Position numbers and translations under genes: made by a program | The notes under the pieces: generated by a model | Seen by the model: only the letters and a program-made list of their open reading frames with translations | Told to the model about the DNA's origin: nothing | Database searches by the model: none | From: JAYUZR01 sp043751595 | GTDB taxonomy: Bacteria > Patescibacteriota > UBA1384 > CAILIB01 | Length of the DNA stretch: 64,000 nucleotides | NCBI GenBank assembly: GCA_043751595.1 | Contig: JAYUZR010000035.1 | Span: 1 to 64,000, forward strand | Reading direction: 5' to 3' | In this document: piece by piece, positions 48,814 to 57,499 of the stretch | Position numbering within the stretch: position 1 is the first letter of the stretch | Layout of the letters: each line of letters starts with the position of its first letter

Positions 48814-49212
48814 ATGACACTTAGCAATTATTGGTCGTTTCAAAATCTGTTTGCGTACCGACCACTTCTTCAGTGGCCGTTGCAGTGGTGGTATGTTGGC
48901 ATGCTGGCACTTCTCCTCGTTGTGCTCGTAGTTAGCTTTATCATCCGCAAAAAGATTGGCCAAGAAGTTGCTTCGCTCCTTATCAATTTTTGTCTTACCA
49001 ATCTCTTCTGGGGAGGTATTCTCTACTTCTTCAGAGTCCAGCGTATTCCACTCTTCGGAATGGATATCTGGCGCCTCTTGCAAGAACTAAGCATGGCTAT
49101 CTACCTTGGTGTTGCACTTCCTGCTACCATCAGAGCAGCTCGAATTAACAAACAAGAGCAGAAGCAGGTTGCAGCTAAAGAAAAGTACCTACCCAAGCCA
49201 AAGAAAGCCTAA
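48814..49212 (+). CDS. Integral membrane protein of unknown function
   Basis: 132 residues with two or three helices (WYVGMLALLLVVLVVSFII, LINFCLTNLFWGGILYFF, and a weaker one ELSMAIYLGVALPATI) and a basic C-terminal tail rich in Lys/Gln. It starts 17 bases after the tRNA-Leu and may be read from the same promoter. No family recognised. Confidence 0.55.
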   Translation: MTLSNYWSFQNLFAYRPLLQWPLQWWYVGMLALLLVVLVVSFIIRKKIGQEVASLLINFCLTNLFWGGILYFFRVQRIPLFGMDIWRLLQELSMAIYLGVALPATIRAARINKQEQKQVAAKEKYLPKPKKA

Positions 49213-49306
49213 GTCGGTCTGCATACATTGATCACTCGCCTACTCGAGTCATTGCGTATGCCGATCGCCCTCAGGGCGGCGCAGAAGAAAGGGTTATTTA
49301 TAACCT
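49213..49306 (+). promoter_or_regulatory. Structured region and leaderless promoter before rpsA
   Basis: GCATAC (49221) and GTATGC (49256) close a stem around ACTCG/CGAGT; a GCCCTCAGGGC hairpin follows. TATTTA (49295-49300) lies exactly six bases before ATG 49307, inside the palindrome GGTTATTTATAACC. Confidence 0.5.
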
Positions 49307-50539
49307 ATGGCCCAATCAGCCAAAACAACTGATGTCTCTATGGCATCCCTCCTCAAGGAACTAGGAGGTAAAGCAGTACCATTCGTTCCCGGTGCAGTCG
49401 TCGAAGGCACCGTTATGTCATCCTCCGCAAACCGAGTCTGGGTAGATATCGGTGGCGTTGCTGTTGGTGTTATTCCTGAGCGTGAGCTTTCGGTCCTTTC
49501 GTCCGATCTCAAGCCAGGTGATCCCATCACCGCTTCAGTCCTCGTACTAGAAGACAACCGTGGAAACATGGTTCTTTCTCTACGCCGTGCTGATCGCGAG
49601 CGCATCGTCAACGAGCTTACCTCTCGCGCTAAGGATGGTGAATCTATGCAGGTTAAGGTTTCCGATGTTAACAAGGGCGGCCTCTTGATCGAACTTGGTG
49701 ACTTCACTGGATTCCTACCTGTATCTCAGCTTGCTACCGAACACTATCCACGTGTTGAAAACGGTAACACGGATGAAATCTATGCTCGCCTCAAAGAGTT
49801 GCATGGCCAAATGCTTACGGTTAAGGTTCTTACCTTCGATCAACAGCAGGGCAAGCTTATCTTCTCCGAGAAGGCAGCTGGAGACGCTATTCAGGAAGCT
49901 AAGCTTACCAAGATCAAAGAAGGCGATATCCTTGAAGGAAACATCACTGGTATTGTCGATTTCGGTATCTTTGTTCGCCTTGGCGATCCAGAGAACTCCC
50001 TTGAGGGATTGGTTCACATCTCCGAAATTGCTTGGGGACGTGTCACCGATATCTCATCTCTCTACAATGTGGCAGACACCGTTAAGGTATTGGTAGTTTC
50101 TACCGCCGATAACCGCGTATCGCTCTCCATCAAGCGTTTGCAGCCAGATCCTTGGCAGCAAGCCGCTCAGAAGTACTCAGTAGACGATACTGTTTCTGGT
50201 CAGGTAACTCGCATCACTCCATTCGGAGTATTCGTTCGCCTCGACGCTGAGATCGATGGATTGGTTCACATTTCCGAGATCTCAAGTGAGCGCATTACCG
50301 ATCCAGGTAGCGTACTGCACATCGGCGAAACCTTTGAGTTCAAGATCATCTCGATCGATCCTCAACAGCACCGCCTTGGTCTTTCTTACAAGCGCCTACA
50401 CGAACCAGAAGCACCTAAGGGTGAAGATGGCGAAGCTAAGCCAAAGAAGAAAGCTAAGCGCAAGCTAGCCGAGACGGCAGAAGTTACTGAAGTGGCAGAA
50501 CCTGCCGCTGAAACTCCTGAAGAAGTTGTAGCTGCCTAG
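49307..50539 (+). CDS. rpsA: 30S ribosomal protein S1
   Basis: 410 residues with four S1 OB-fold repeats (for example VPGAVVEGTVMSSSANRVWVDIGGVAVGVIPERE; EGDILEGNITGIVDFGIFVRL; DTVSGQVTRITPFGVFVRLDAEIDGLVHISEISSERI) and a Lys/Glu/Ala-rich tail. S1 captures mRNA on the 30S subunit. Its own gene appears leaderless. Four repeats, rather than the six of proteobacteria, match S1 of Gram-positive type. Confidence 0.95.
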   Translation: MAQSAKTTDVSMASLLKELGGKAVPFVPGAVVEGTVMSSSANRVWVDIGGVAVGVIPERELSVLSSDLKPGDPITASVLVLEDNRGNMVLSLRRADRERIVNELTSRAKDGESMQVKVSDVNKGGLLIELGDFTGFLPVSQLATEHYPRVENGNTDEIYARLKELHGQMLTVKVLTFDQQQGKLIFSEKAAGDAIQEAKLTKIKEGDILEGNITGIVDFGIFVRLGDPENSLEGLVHISEIAWGRVTDISSLYNVADTVKVLVVSTADNRVSLSIKRLQPDPWQQAAQKYSVDDTVSGQVTRITPFGVFVRLDAEIDGLVHISEISSERITDPGSVLHIGETFEFKIISIDPQQHRLGLSYKRLHEPEAPKGEDGEAKPKKKAKRKLAETAEVTEVAEPAAETPEEVVAA

Positions 50540-50540
50540 T

Positions 50541-51008
50541 ATGCAGATTACACGCACCCCTGATGGGTCCGTACGCCTTGAGAGTAAGCCAACTTGGCTT
50601 ACTCTCGGCGTTTCTGTCACCCTTCACGACCAAGATCTTCATGGGCCTGGTGAATACGATATCACCGGCATTCAGTGCCAGCAGTTGTACCTTGGCAAAG
50701 GAAAGATCAGCATCATTCGTCTCGAAGATCTGATTATTTCTTACGTTGAAGGTTACGACACCGCTATCGCTAAGGCCGAGGGAGTATCCAACACCCATCT
50801 CCTCGTTGTTCGTACCGATGCTCTTACCAGTATCGATCAGCTACGTGCCCTTATTAAGGAGCTCGACCCTGGATACGTACTCTTAACTGGTAGTAACCAC
50901 AAAGAGTTTGAAGAGGCGGCTGGTCTTTCTCTTCAGACTGGTTCTACCCTTAAGGTAACCAATGCTAGCCTTCCTCAAGAAGGCTGCCTTCTGGCTACTC
51001 TCGCGTAG
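50541..51008 (+). CDS. Remnant-like metallo-beta-lactamase-fold protein
   Basis: 155 residues. The early strand pattern LHGPGEYDITGIQCQQLYL matches the GPGEYE-type start of UlaG-like MBL proteins common in CPR genomes, and NTHLLVVRTDAL continues the fold. The HxHxDH metal site is absent. It starts one base after the rpsA stop and is followed by the second NrnA gene, so it is kept in an RNA-related operon. It may be a structural relative without hydrolase activity. Confidence 0.5.
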   Translation: MQITRTPDGSVRLESKPTWLTLGVSVTLHDQDLHGPGEYDITGIQCQQLYLGKGKISIIRLEDLIISYVEGYDTAIAKAEGVSNTHLLVVRTDALTSIDQLRALIKELDPGYVLLTGSNHKEFEEAAGLSLQTGSTLKVTNASLPQEGCLLATLA

Positions 51009-51014
51009 GCGATT

Positions 51015-51968
51015 ATGCAGCTTCCATTACGCCTGCTCACCCCTGGTGAGCAGGTTGTGTTAATTTCCCACATCAACCCCGATGGCGACGCAGTAGGTTC
51101 TTTGCTCGCCCTTGCTTTGGTCCTTAAAAACCTAGGGTGGAAGGAAGTTATCCCGGTACTGAGTGATGGCGTGCCAAGTAGCTTTAACTACCTCCCGCTT
51201 AGTAAGGCGGTTATCCGAGAAGTCCCGCTCCACGCTGATTACTGCATACTTCTTGATGCCAACGAAACAAGTCGATCTGGCCAGCATGATGCTCTGCAGC
51301 AGTACCTGGCTACCGACCGTCTTATCGTGATTGATCATCACCCGCCTACGCAGCTTATCAATCGAGCAGTTGATCACCTTCACCAGGTAGATATTTCCTC
51401 AACCTGCGAAATACTGTACACCGCCTTTCGCGCATCTAAGATTAAGATTACTGCAGAGATTGCCACCTGCCTCCTCACTGGCATCTTTACTGATACTGGT
51501 GGATACCATCACAGCAACACTCGCAATGAGACCCTTGAAGCCTGTGGCTTTTTGATGCGCTGTGGGGGGCGACTTGATCAAGTAGTAAGTAACTTAGTAC
51601 AAGGTAAAACCTTAAGTAGTTTACGCCTCCTCGGGATTGCCCTTGAGCGAGTCACTATTACCTCCAAGGGGCGCTGTGCAGTAACCGCGCTTACTCAAGC
51701 AGACATCGAGGGTACCCAGGCTACAGCTGCTGATATTAGCGGTATCGTGGGCCATCTCGCCATGCTGCCAGGGGTTAAGTGCGCACTCCTCATTAGTGAG
51801 TTTACACCGGGGATTGTACGCGGCTCCCTACGTACCACAGAAGGCTCTACAGCCGACGTTGAGCGTCTAGCTAAGTTACTAGGAGGTGGAGGCCATAAGA
51901 AGGCGGCTGGATTCTCTGTGTATGGCCATATTGAAGTAAGGGGGCAAACCTGGAAGGTGGTTGCCTAA
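51015..51968 (+). CDS. DHH/DHHA1 phosphoesterase, NrnA-like, second copy
   Basis: 317 residues. VVLISHINPDGDAVGSLLAL, ADYCILLDANETSRSG, LIVIDHHPPTQLIN (DHH), TGIFTDTGGYHHSNTRNE, and LGGGGHKKAAGFSVYG (GGGH) give a complete active site. It is shorter than the 43.6 kb copy because it lacks the inserted stretch. Likely nanoRNase/pAp phosphatase; the two copies may differ in substrate. Its stop is followed by tRNA-Leu. Confidence 0.88.
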   Translation: MQLPLRLLTPGEQVVLISHINPDGDAVGSLLALALVLKNLGWKEVIPVLSDGVPSSFNYLPLSKAVIREVPLHADYCILLDANETSRSGQHDALQQYLATDRLIVIDHHPPTQLINRAVDHLHQVDISSTCEILYTAFRASKIKITAEIATCLLTGIFTDTGGYHHSNTRNETLEACGFLMRCGGRLDQVVSNLVQGKTLSSLRLLGIALERVTITSKGRCAVTALTQADIEGTQATAADISGIVGHLAMLPGVKCALLISEFTPGIVRGSLRTTEGSTADVERLAKLLGGGGHKKAAGFSVYGHIEVRGQTWKVVA

Positions 51969-52011
51969 CCTAAGGCAAATCGCTAGTATTCCAGTCGGTA
52001 TCGGTTTATGT

Positions 52012-52097
52012 GCCACGGTGGTGGAACGGTTATACACGGCGGACTTAAAATCCGCTGAGCCTAGCTCTTGCGGGTTCGAATCCCGCCCGTGGTACCA
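52012..52097 (+). tRNA. tRNA-Leu (UAA)
   Basis: Class II. Acceptor GCCACGG/CCGTGGT (one G-T pair), anticodon arm GCGGA-CTTAAAA-TCCGC with TAA, T arm GCGGGTTCGAATCCCGC, encoded CCA. Confidence 0.94.
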
Positions 52098-52127
52098 GCC
52101 AAGTCCTTTGGGACTTGGCTTTTTTAG
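52097..52127 (+). terminator. Terminator after tRNA-Leu (UAA)
   Basis: AGCCAAGTCC-TTT-GGACTTGGCT hairpin followed by six T. Confidence 0.92.
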
Positions 52128-52138
52128 TATCAACGTAT

Positions 52139-52173
52139 TTGTTGGAAGACTTCACCCGCGGTATACTATTCGT
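52139..52173 (+). promoter_or_regulatory. Leaderless promoter of the secretion cluster
   Basis: TTGTTG (52139-52144), 17 bases, TATACT (52162-52167), six bases, GTG 52174. It is the first promoter after the tRNA terminator and should drive the long cluster that follows. Confidence 0.65.
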
Positions 52174-52635
52174 GTGCAATTCCAGGTCCCCCAGAACATC
52201 ACGATGGAAGATAAAATCATCGGGCCACTCAGCCCGATCCAGTTTGGTATCGTCACCATTGGGGGCTTAGCCGCTTTTGTTATCTTTAGTTCAGATGGCC
52301 TGCCCAGTCCCATTAACAAAATAATCGGATTTTTTCTGGCCATGATCACCCTAGCCCTAGCAATGGGTAAGTTTAACGATCAACCACTCTACTCGTTCAC
52401 TAAGTACATTATCCTTTTTGTTACCTCACCCAAGACCAGGGTTTGGAAAAAGAATGGGGGAATGGAGCCCGTTCTTGTTAAGCCTACACAGCGCTCTGGA
52501 GCAGCTGATCAAGCCAAGGTGATCAAGCACGTACGCAAAAACGATATTGCCCAACTTGCCACTATTCTTGATAGCCGCGGTACGGTAGGGAAGAGCCCCA
52601 CCATCGCAACCAGTAGAGGGACGACAAAATCATGA
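52174..52635 (+). CDS. PrgI-family T4SS membrane protein
   Basis: 153 residues. QFQVPQNITMEDKIIGPLSPIQFGIVTIGGLAAFVIFSS and a second helix (INKIIGFFLAMITLALAMGKFNDQPLYSFTKYIILF) match PrgI/VirB3-like proteins that accompany VirB4 in Gram-positive systems. The long frame from 51961 runs through the tRNA gene, so the start is GTG 52174, fixed by TATACT six bases upstream. It overlaps the next gene (ATGA). Confidence 0.82.
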   Translation: MQFQVPQNITMEDKIIGPLSPIQFGIVTIGGLAAFVIFSSDGLPSPINKIIGFFLAMITLALAMGKFNDQPLYSFTKYIILFVTSPKTRVWKKNGGMEPVLVKPTQRSGAADQAKVIKHVRKNDIAQLATILDSRGTVGKSPTIATSRGTTKS

Positions 52636-53420
52636 GCGCAGCTGGAGCCTCCACCCAAGACCACCTACCTGTCGCAGGTATCCAGGATGGGGTAGTAATC
52701 ATGAACGACACTTCAGTACGCGCCATCTTACGGGTGCAACCGATTAACTTTGAACTAAAGTCAGAGGCCGAGCAAAACGCCATCATCTACAGCTACCAAT
52801 CCTTCCTCAACTCACTCGATTTCCCGGTTGAGATTGTTATTAATTCTAAGAAGCTCGATCTTGAGCGCTACCTACGCAAACTGGAAGAGCAAAAGAAAAA
52901 TCTTTCAAGCGATCTTCTTAGAATCCAGATCGAAGATTACGTAAACTTTGTCAGGCGCCTTATCACGATTGCCAACATTATGGCTAAGCGCTTCTACGTA
53001 GTAGTAAGTTACGCTGCAGTTACAGGCGCCAAGGCATCGAGTGGATTCTCTCTTAGTACGGTACTAGGTATTGGTGGCGGAAATACTCAGGCAACTCTCT
53101 ATCAAGACCAGTTTGATCGCTACAAGGCAGAGCTAGGCAATAGGGCTAACATTGTTTCTGCCGGGCTTACTCGCGTAGGTTTAAGGGTTGAACCCCTTAC
53201 CACTCAAGAGATTATCGAGCTCCTCTATGGTGCTTATAACCCCGACATTGCCCAAGAAGAGCGGCTTACTGATGTGTCTGCCCTTAGTGCTGGTATCGTA
53301 TCATCCGAGAACGTTGCACCACCCTTGGAACAAGCTGCAGAAGTTCCTCCAGTAGCCGTGCCAGAGGCTGCCCCTGCTCAACCAACCGCCAATCCACCAC
53401 AACAGCCACCAGCTGTATAG
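52632..53420 (+). CDS. VirB4 N-terminal-domain protein (TraC-like)
   Basis: 262 residues: DHLPVAGIQDGVVIMNDTSVRAILRVQPINFELKSEAEQNAIIYSYQSFLNSLDFPVEIVINSKKLDLERYL is the N-terminal, non-motor domain of VirB4/TraC-type ATPases. A Gly-rich loop (SLSTVLGIGGGNTQ) and a Pro/Ala-rich tail follow. The motor part is a separate gene six bases downstream, so VirB4 is split in two as in some Gram-positive and CPR systems. Confidence 0.75.
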   Translation: MSAAGASTQDHLPVAGIQDGVVIMNDTSVRAILRVQPINFELKSEAEQNAIIYSYQSFLNSLDFPVEIVINSKKLDLERYLRKLEEQKKNLSSDLLRIQIEDYVNFVRRLITIANIMAKRFYVVVSYAAVTGAKASSGFSLSTVLGIGGGNTQATLYQDQFDRYKAELGNRANIVSAGLTRVGLRVEPLTTQEIIELLYGAYNPDIAQEERLTDVSALSAGIVSSENVAPPLEQAAEVPPVAVPEAAPAQPTANPPQQPPAV

Positions 53421-53426
53421 CCGACT

Positions 53427-55226
53427 ATGCGCCTACTCTCCTTTCTTCACCCCGATTCCAGCGATTCTAACGCGCAGGCTGCCGAGCAGGCGGCTATGGC
53501 TACGTATCAGCAGGGACTCACTACCACGCGTGATATTATTGCCCCCTCTGATTTCATTGTAACTTCCAACTATCTTCAGCTTGGAAGCTACTATGTGCGC
53601 ACCCTGTTTGTGTACACCTACCCAAGGTTCTTAAACACCAACTGGCTCTCCCCAATCATCAACTACGATCTTACGATGGATATTGGGATGTATATTCATC
53701 CTCAGAATGTCCAGGAGGTAATGGGATCACTACGCCGTAAGCTTTCTCAGCTAGAATCTACCCGCCAGATCAACGAAGAAAAGGGACAAGTTCGTGATCC
53801 AGAAATTGATCTCGCCATCAGCAACATTGATCAACTCCGCGATAGCCTGGCCCAGGGGACTAATCGCCTATTCCAATACGGCCTCTACTTCACTATTTAC
53901 GCAAAAAGCGTAGACGAGTTATCAACCTTATCAAAGCAGATCTCATCTACCCTTGGTGGAATGCTTATCTATACCAAAGAGGCACTTGTACAGATGGAAC
54001 AGGGTTTTACCGCCACTCTCCCACTGGCTAAAGACGAGCTTAACATTCAGAGAAACCTGGACACTGGCTCACTCTCTACCACCTTCCCATTCACAACAGC
54101 CGAGCTGACCTCCGACGAAGGAATCTTGTACGGCATTAACCGCCACAACGACTCATTAATTCTGTTCGATCGGTTCAATCTTAATAACGCAAACTCGGTA
54201 GTATTCGCTACGTCTGGTGCAGGAAAATCCTACTTTATTAAGCTAGAGATTCTGCGTTACATGATGCTTGGCACCGATGTAATCGTTATCGACCCAGAGA
54301 ACGAATACAAAGCCTTAGTAGACGCAGTAGGTGGAAGCTACCTAGAAATTAGCCTTAATGCACCCAAGCGCATTAATCCTTTCGATCTTCCGACCACGGT
54401 GCATCCAGAAGATGCAAACGAAGATGTCCTTAGAAGCAATATCACCAGCCTCCACGGCCTGATCAGACTAATGGCTGGGGGATTAACCCCGGAAGAAGAT
54501 TCAGTCCTGGATAAAGCCCTGTACGAGGTATACGCCCTTAAAGATATTACCTCCGATCCTTCTACCTATAAGAATCCACCGCCACTTCTTACTGATCTTA
54601 TTTCCGTACTGGGTAATCTGCGTGGTGCCGATGGCCTTGTTCTTCGCCTAGGTAAGTTTGTCGATGGAAGTTATGCCGGTCTCTTTAACCAACCGACCAA
54701 CTTTAGCCTGAGCGGCGGACTTGTTGTATTCTCGGTTCGTGATCTAGAAGAAGCACTTCGCCCTATCGCCATCTTCACCATTCTTAACTACATCTGGAAT
54801 GTAGTGCGCTCCGATCTTAAGCGACGCATCATGGTAGTAGATGAGGCCTGGTGGATGATGCAATACGAAGACTCTGCCCGCTTCTTGTACGGACTAGCTA
54901 AGCGCGCCCGTAAGTACTTCTTGGGTCTTACTATTATTTCTCAGGACGTTGAAGACTTCCTCTCAAATAAATACGGAAAGGCGGTAGTGTCTAACTCGGC
55001 CATGCAGATCCTCCTAAAGCAATCTACTTCTTCGATTGAATCAATTGCGGCGGTGTTTAATCTGACCGAGCAAGAAAAGTATTTGCTGATTAACGCTGGA
55101 GTGGGCGAAGGCCTTTTCTTTGCCGGGCTGAACCATGTAGCCATTAAGGTTACCGCCTCGTATACCGAAGATCAGATTATGACTACTGATCCGAAGCAAT
55201 TACTCGCAATGCGTGGCTCGCTTTAG
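53427..55226 (+). CDS. virB4: VirB4-family secretion ATPase
   Basis: 599 residues. After a VirB4 middle domain (IAPSDFIVTSNYLQLGSYYVRTLFVYTYPRFLNTNWLSPIINYD) comes Walker A VVFATSGAGKSYFIKLEI (about residue 262), IVIDPENEYKAL, Walker B RRIMVVDEAWWMMQYEDSARFLYGLAKRARK, and TIISQDVEDFL. It powers pilus assembly and substrate transfer in type IV secretion. No VirD4 coupling protein, VirB11 or relaxase is in the window. Confidence 0.93.
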   Translation: MRLLSFLHPDSSDSNAQAAEQAAMATYQQGLTTTRDIIAPSDFIVTSNYLQLGSYYVRTLFVYTYPRFLNTNWLSPIINYDLTMDIGMYIHPQNVQEVMGSLRRKLSQLESTRQINEEKGQVRDPEIDLAISNIDQLRDSLAQGTNRLFQYGLYFTIYAKSVDELSTLSKQISSTLGGMLIYTKEALVQMEQGFTATLPLAKDELNIQRNLDTGSLSTTFPFTTAELTSDEGILYGINRHNDSLILFDRFNLNNANSVVFATSGAGKSYFIKLEILRYMMLGTDVIVIDPENEYKALVDAVGGSYLEISLNAPKRINPFDLPTTVHPEDANEDVLRSNITSLHGLIRLMAGGLTPEEDSVLDKALYEVYALKDITSDPSTYKNPPPLLTDLISVLGNLRGADGLVLRLGKFVDGSYAGLFNQPTNFSLSGGLVVFSVRDLEEALRPIAIFTILNYIWNVVRSDLKRRIMVVDEAWWMMQYEDSARFLYGLAKRARKYFLGLTIISQDVEDFLSNKYGKAVVSNSAMQILLKQSTSSIESIAAVFNLTEQEKYLLINAGVGEGLFFAGLNHVAIKVTASYTEDQIMTTDPKQLLAMRGSL

Positions 55227-55245
55227 CGTAGTCGCCTAGTCAACT

Positions 55246-57195
55246 ATGCAAGAAAACGATCCGCTCAACTTGCAAGAGCCGATCAACCCTGATCAGCAGG
55301 GTTTTGATACTGAAGATTATCTCTCTCAACAAAACCAAACCGTCTCAGACGGTGAGTTAAATGAGGGACTCGGCCAAGAATATATTCAACCGGCCTCTGG
55401 TATAGGTACGCAGCCCCATAAGCCTGGTAATGTGAGTGTAAATCCAGCTAATCAACCCAGGCGCTTTGGCTTATTTGGGGCACGCAAGACAAGTGATAAG
55501 GCGGATGCTCAAAAGCCGGATTCCAAGAGTAAAGATGAAAAAGTAGAGGGTCCCAAGACCGATCTTCCGGGAGCTAAGTCTGCAACGCAAGATAAAAAGA
55601 AAGAAGAAAAAGAAGGTGGGAGCGCAGTAGGAGCAGCCGGGCGTACTGCCGCAGAGATGAAAAAGATTGCTGCAACCTCCGGTGGTAACGGATGGGTGGC
55701 TGCAGGGCAATACCTAAATAAGCTTCGCACCAGCTCCCAGTTTAGAAAGGATCAGCTTAAGACAATGGGTACGGTGCGCAAAGTGCAGCTTGTGCTCCTT
55801 TGCCTTGCCTTAGTTATTCCACTTTTTGTTGGGATGCTCTTCTTTGGTCTAGGCGGTGTAAGCGGGGACAATGTAGGGAGATTGGCGGATACCACTGGAA
55901 CGGTTGGAACTGCTTCTGGGGATGGGACTTTTAATGCAGGTGGAATATTTACTTGTGAACTACGAAGCTTCCTGGATACTATCGCCTCTCACGAAACAGG
56001 TGAGACAATGACACGCGAGCATTATGGCTGGTCTCAAAATGGCCACAAACAATTTGATGCCCTGGATCCCAAATGGGATACCGCGTTTCCACCAGGAGAA
56101 TCTAGTGGAAGAAACATCGGCAGATATCAGATTGATCCTGATCCAGGAAAAGATGGAGATATCCAAGATGCCCAAGCGGGCCTAGATAAAGCCAAGATCC
56201 CCTTTAAAATCACTGGGTACAGTGCTAAGCAACAGGATTATGTAGCATTGGGTAGGTGGTACTTTGGTACGTACAGAAAAACAAGAGGAGGAGTCAATAT
56301 GCGCACTAATTATGGCCAATATGCGTCGCCTGAGTATCCTCAAAAACTACTTGAAAATGGCGAGGAGGGATTCAAAACTGCGGTCGTTATCGCATCTACA
56401 GACTTCGCTAGCACACCTGTAGTTATTCCCGCTATCCATGCCGATCCGGGGCAGTCCCATGTAACATTTGAGGCATACTTTGCCTTCTATCAAAAGCGCC
56501 TTCAGTACTGCGGAACCCAGTCGCAAGGGGGAGCCGTCTCCAAGCCAGGTACCACCATACTTGCAGATGTTGCCGGAGCACACAGAATCCCGAATGTCCC
56601 GGGCGTTCAGCAGGCAGACAAGAGTAAGAGTACCCGCCCAGATAAAACCGCAGGTGGTGGCCAGTGCGGAACAGCATCAACCCTAATGGTAACGCTATTC
56701 TATAAGCCAAGCTTCACCGATGGAGCCAAATTAGATACTGGCAATACAGCAGGCAGCAGCAGACTGAGCGTTAAGCCATATCAGTTTATCCCTAACCTTA
56801 TTAACTATTTAAATGAAAAGTCAGGGGTTACCTGGACAATGATTGAGCAAAAACAAAAAACCAAAGCAGAGCTTCTCTCGATTATGACAAAGTCGATCGA
56901 TGGCGGTGATCCCATGATCGTATACACCGGAGCGATTATTTACCCTATGGCACACATCTATGTTGTAATGGGCTATGACGCAACAAGTTTTTATGTAAAT
57001 AATCCGCACCCTGGTGGGGTAGATATGGCCACAAATAAAGCTCACAATGGTGCTGCGCCAACTATCGATACCGTACTGAGTGCAGGTGCCAAAGACGCAA
57101 ACCCCGTAGAATACGCAAAGTACAACTACCGTAATGCAGAGCATGGTAGCCATAATAATAATTTCCTTATTGTCCGCTCTAAGTACGTAAAGTAA
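55246..57195 (+). CDS. Membrane-anchored lysozyme-like + C39-like peptidase protein
   Basis: 649 residues. An acidic, Gln-rich and then Lys-rich cytoplasmic part (1-180) precedes one helix (VQLVLLCLALVIPLFVGMLFFGLG). The first external domain has CELRSFLDTIASHETGETMTREHYGWSQ...GRNIGRYQIDP, resembling phage-type muramidase (GH104-like) with Glu in IASHE. The second has GGGQCGTASTLMVTLFY and MAHIYVVMGYDATSFYVNNPHPG, a C39-like cysteine peptidase pattern (Cys about 474, His about 567). It should open peptidoglycan for the secretion machine. Confidence 0.75.
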   Translation: MQENDPLNLQEPINPDQQGFDTEDYLSQQNQTVSDGELNEGLGQEYIQPASGIGTQPHKPGNVSVNPANQPRRFGLFGARKTSDKADAQKPDSKSKDEKVEGPKTDLPGAKSATQDKKKEEKEGGSAVGAAGRTAAEMKKIAATSGGNGWVAAGQYLNKLRTSSQFRKDQLKTMGTVRKVQLVLLCLALVIPLFVGMLFFGLGGVSGDNVGRLADTTGTVGTASGDGTFNAGGIFTCELRSFLDTIASHETGETMTREHYGWSQNGHKQFDALDPKWDTAFPPGESSGRNIGRYQIDPDPGKDGDIQDAQAGLDKAKIPFKITGYSAKQQDYVALGRWYFGTYRKTRGGVNMRTNYGQYASPEYPQKLLENGEEGFKTAVVIASTDFASTPVVIPAIHADPGQSHVTFEAYFAFYQKRLQYCGTQSQGGAVSKPGTTILADVAGAHRIPNVPGVQQADKSKSTRPDKTAGGGQCGTASTLMVTLFYKPSFTDGAKLDTGNTAGSSRLSVKPYQFIPNLINYLNEKSGVTWTMIEQKQKTKAELLSIMTKSIDGGDPMIVYTGAIIYPMAHIYVVMGYDATSFYVNNPHPGGVDMATNKAHNGAAPTIDTVLSAGAKDANPVEYAKYNYRNAEHGSHNNNFLIVRSKYVK

Positions 57196-57497
57196 TGCCC
57201 TCTCCAACCCCTTGTCCTAACCCAGGAGTCCTTACCAACTGCTCTCAGAGCACGCTACAGGGGTATGCTCAGGCTATTATCAACGATAATATCGGATACA
57301 TTTTTACGATTGCTTTAATCATGATCATCTACTCAGGGGTTGAGTATATGTACTCCGGTTTCTCTCCTGATAAACAAAAATCTGCCAAGCAGCGCATCAT
57401 TGGTATTATTACCGGACTTGTATTCTTCCTCTTGCTTCAGGTAATCCTCAATCAGATTACCGATATTAAGGGCCTTCCCACCGTTAGAAGTCATTAA
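57195..57497 (+). CDS. Two-TM pilin-like protein (T4SS pilin family)
   Basis: 100 residues: a short Cys-containing start (PSPTPCPNPGVLTNCSQ), helix NIGYIFTIALIMIIYSGVEYMY, loop SGFSPDKQKSAKQRI, helix IGIITGLVFFLLLQVILNQI. No classical signal peptide. The ATG overlaps the stop of the hydrolase gene. It is the only pilin-family gene inside the secretion cluster, linking the dispersed paralogues to this machine. Confidence 0.75.
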   Translation: MPSPTPCPNPGVLTNCSQSTLQGYAQAIINDNIGYIFTIALIMIIYSGVEYMYSGFSPDKQKSAKQRIIGIITGLVFFLLLQVILNQITDIKGLPTVRSH

Positions 57498-57499
57498 TT

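Noticed and set aside
51879..52133. Minus-strand frame of 84 residues over tRNA-Leu (UAA)
   Set aside because: Covers a tRNA and the end of a DHH phosphoesterase gene; no start signal or homology.
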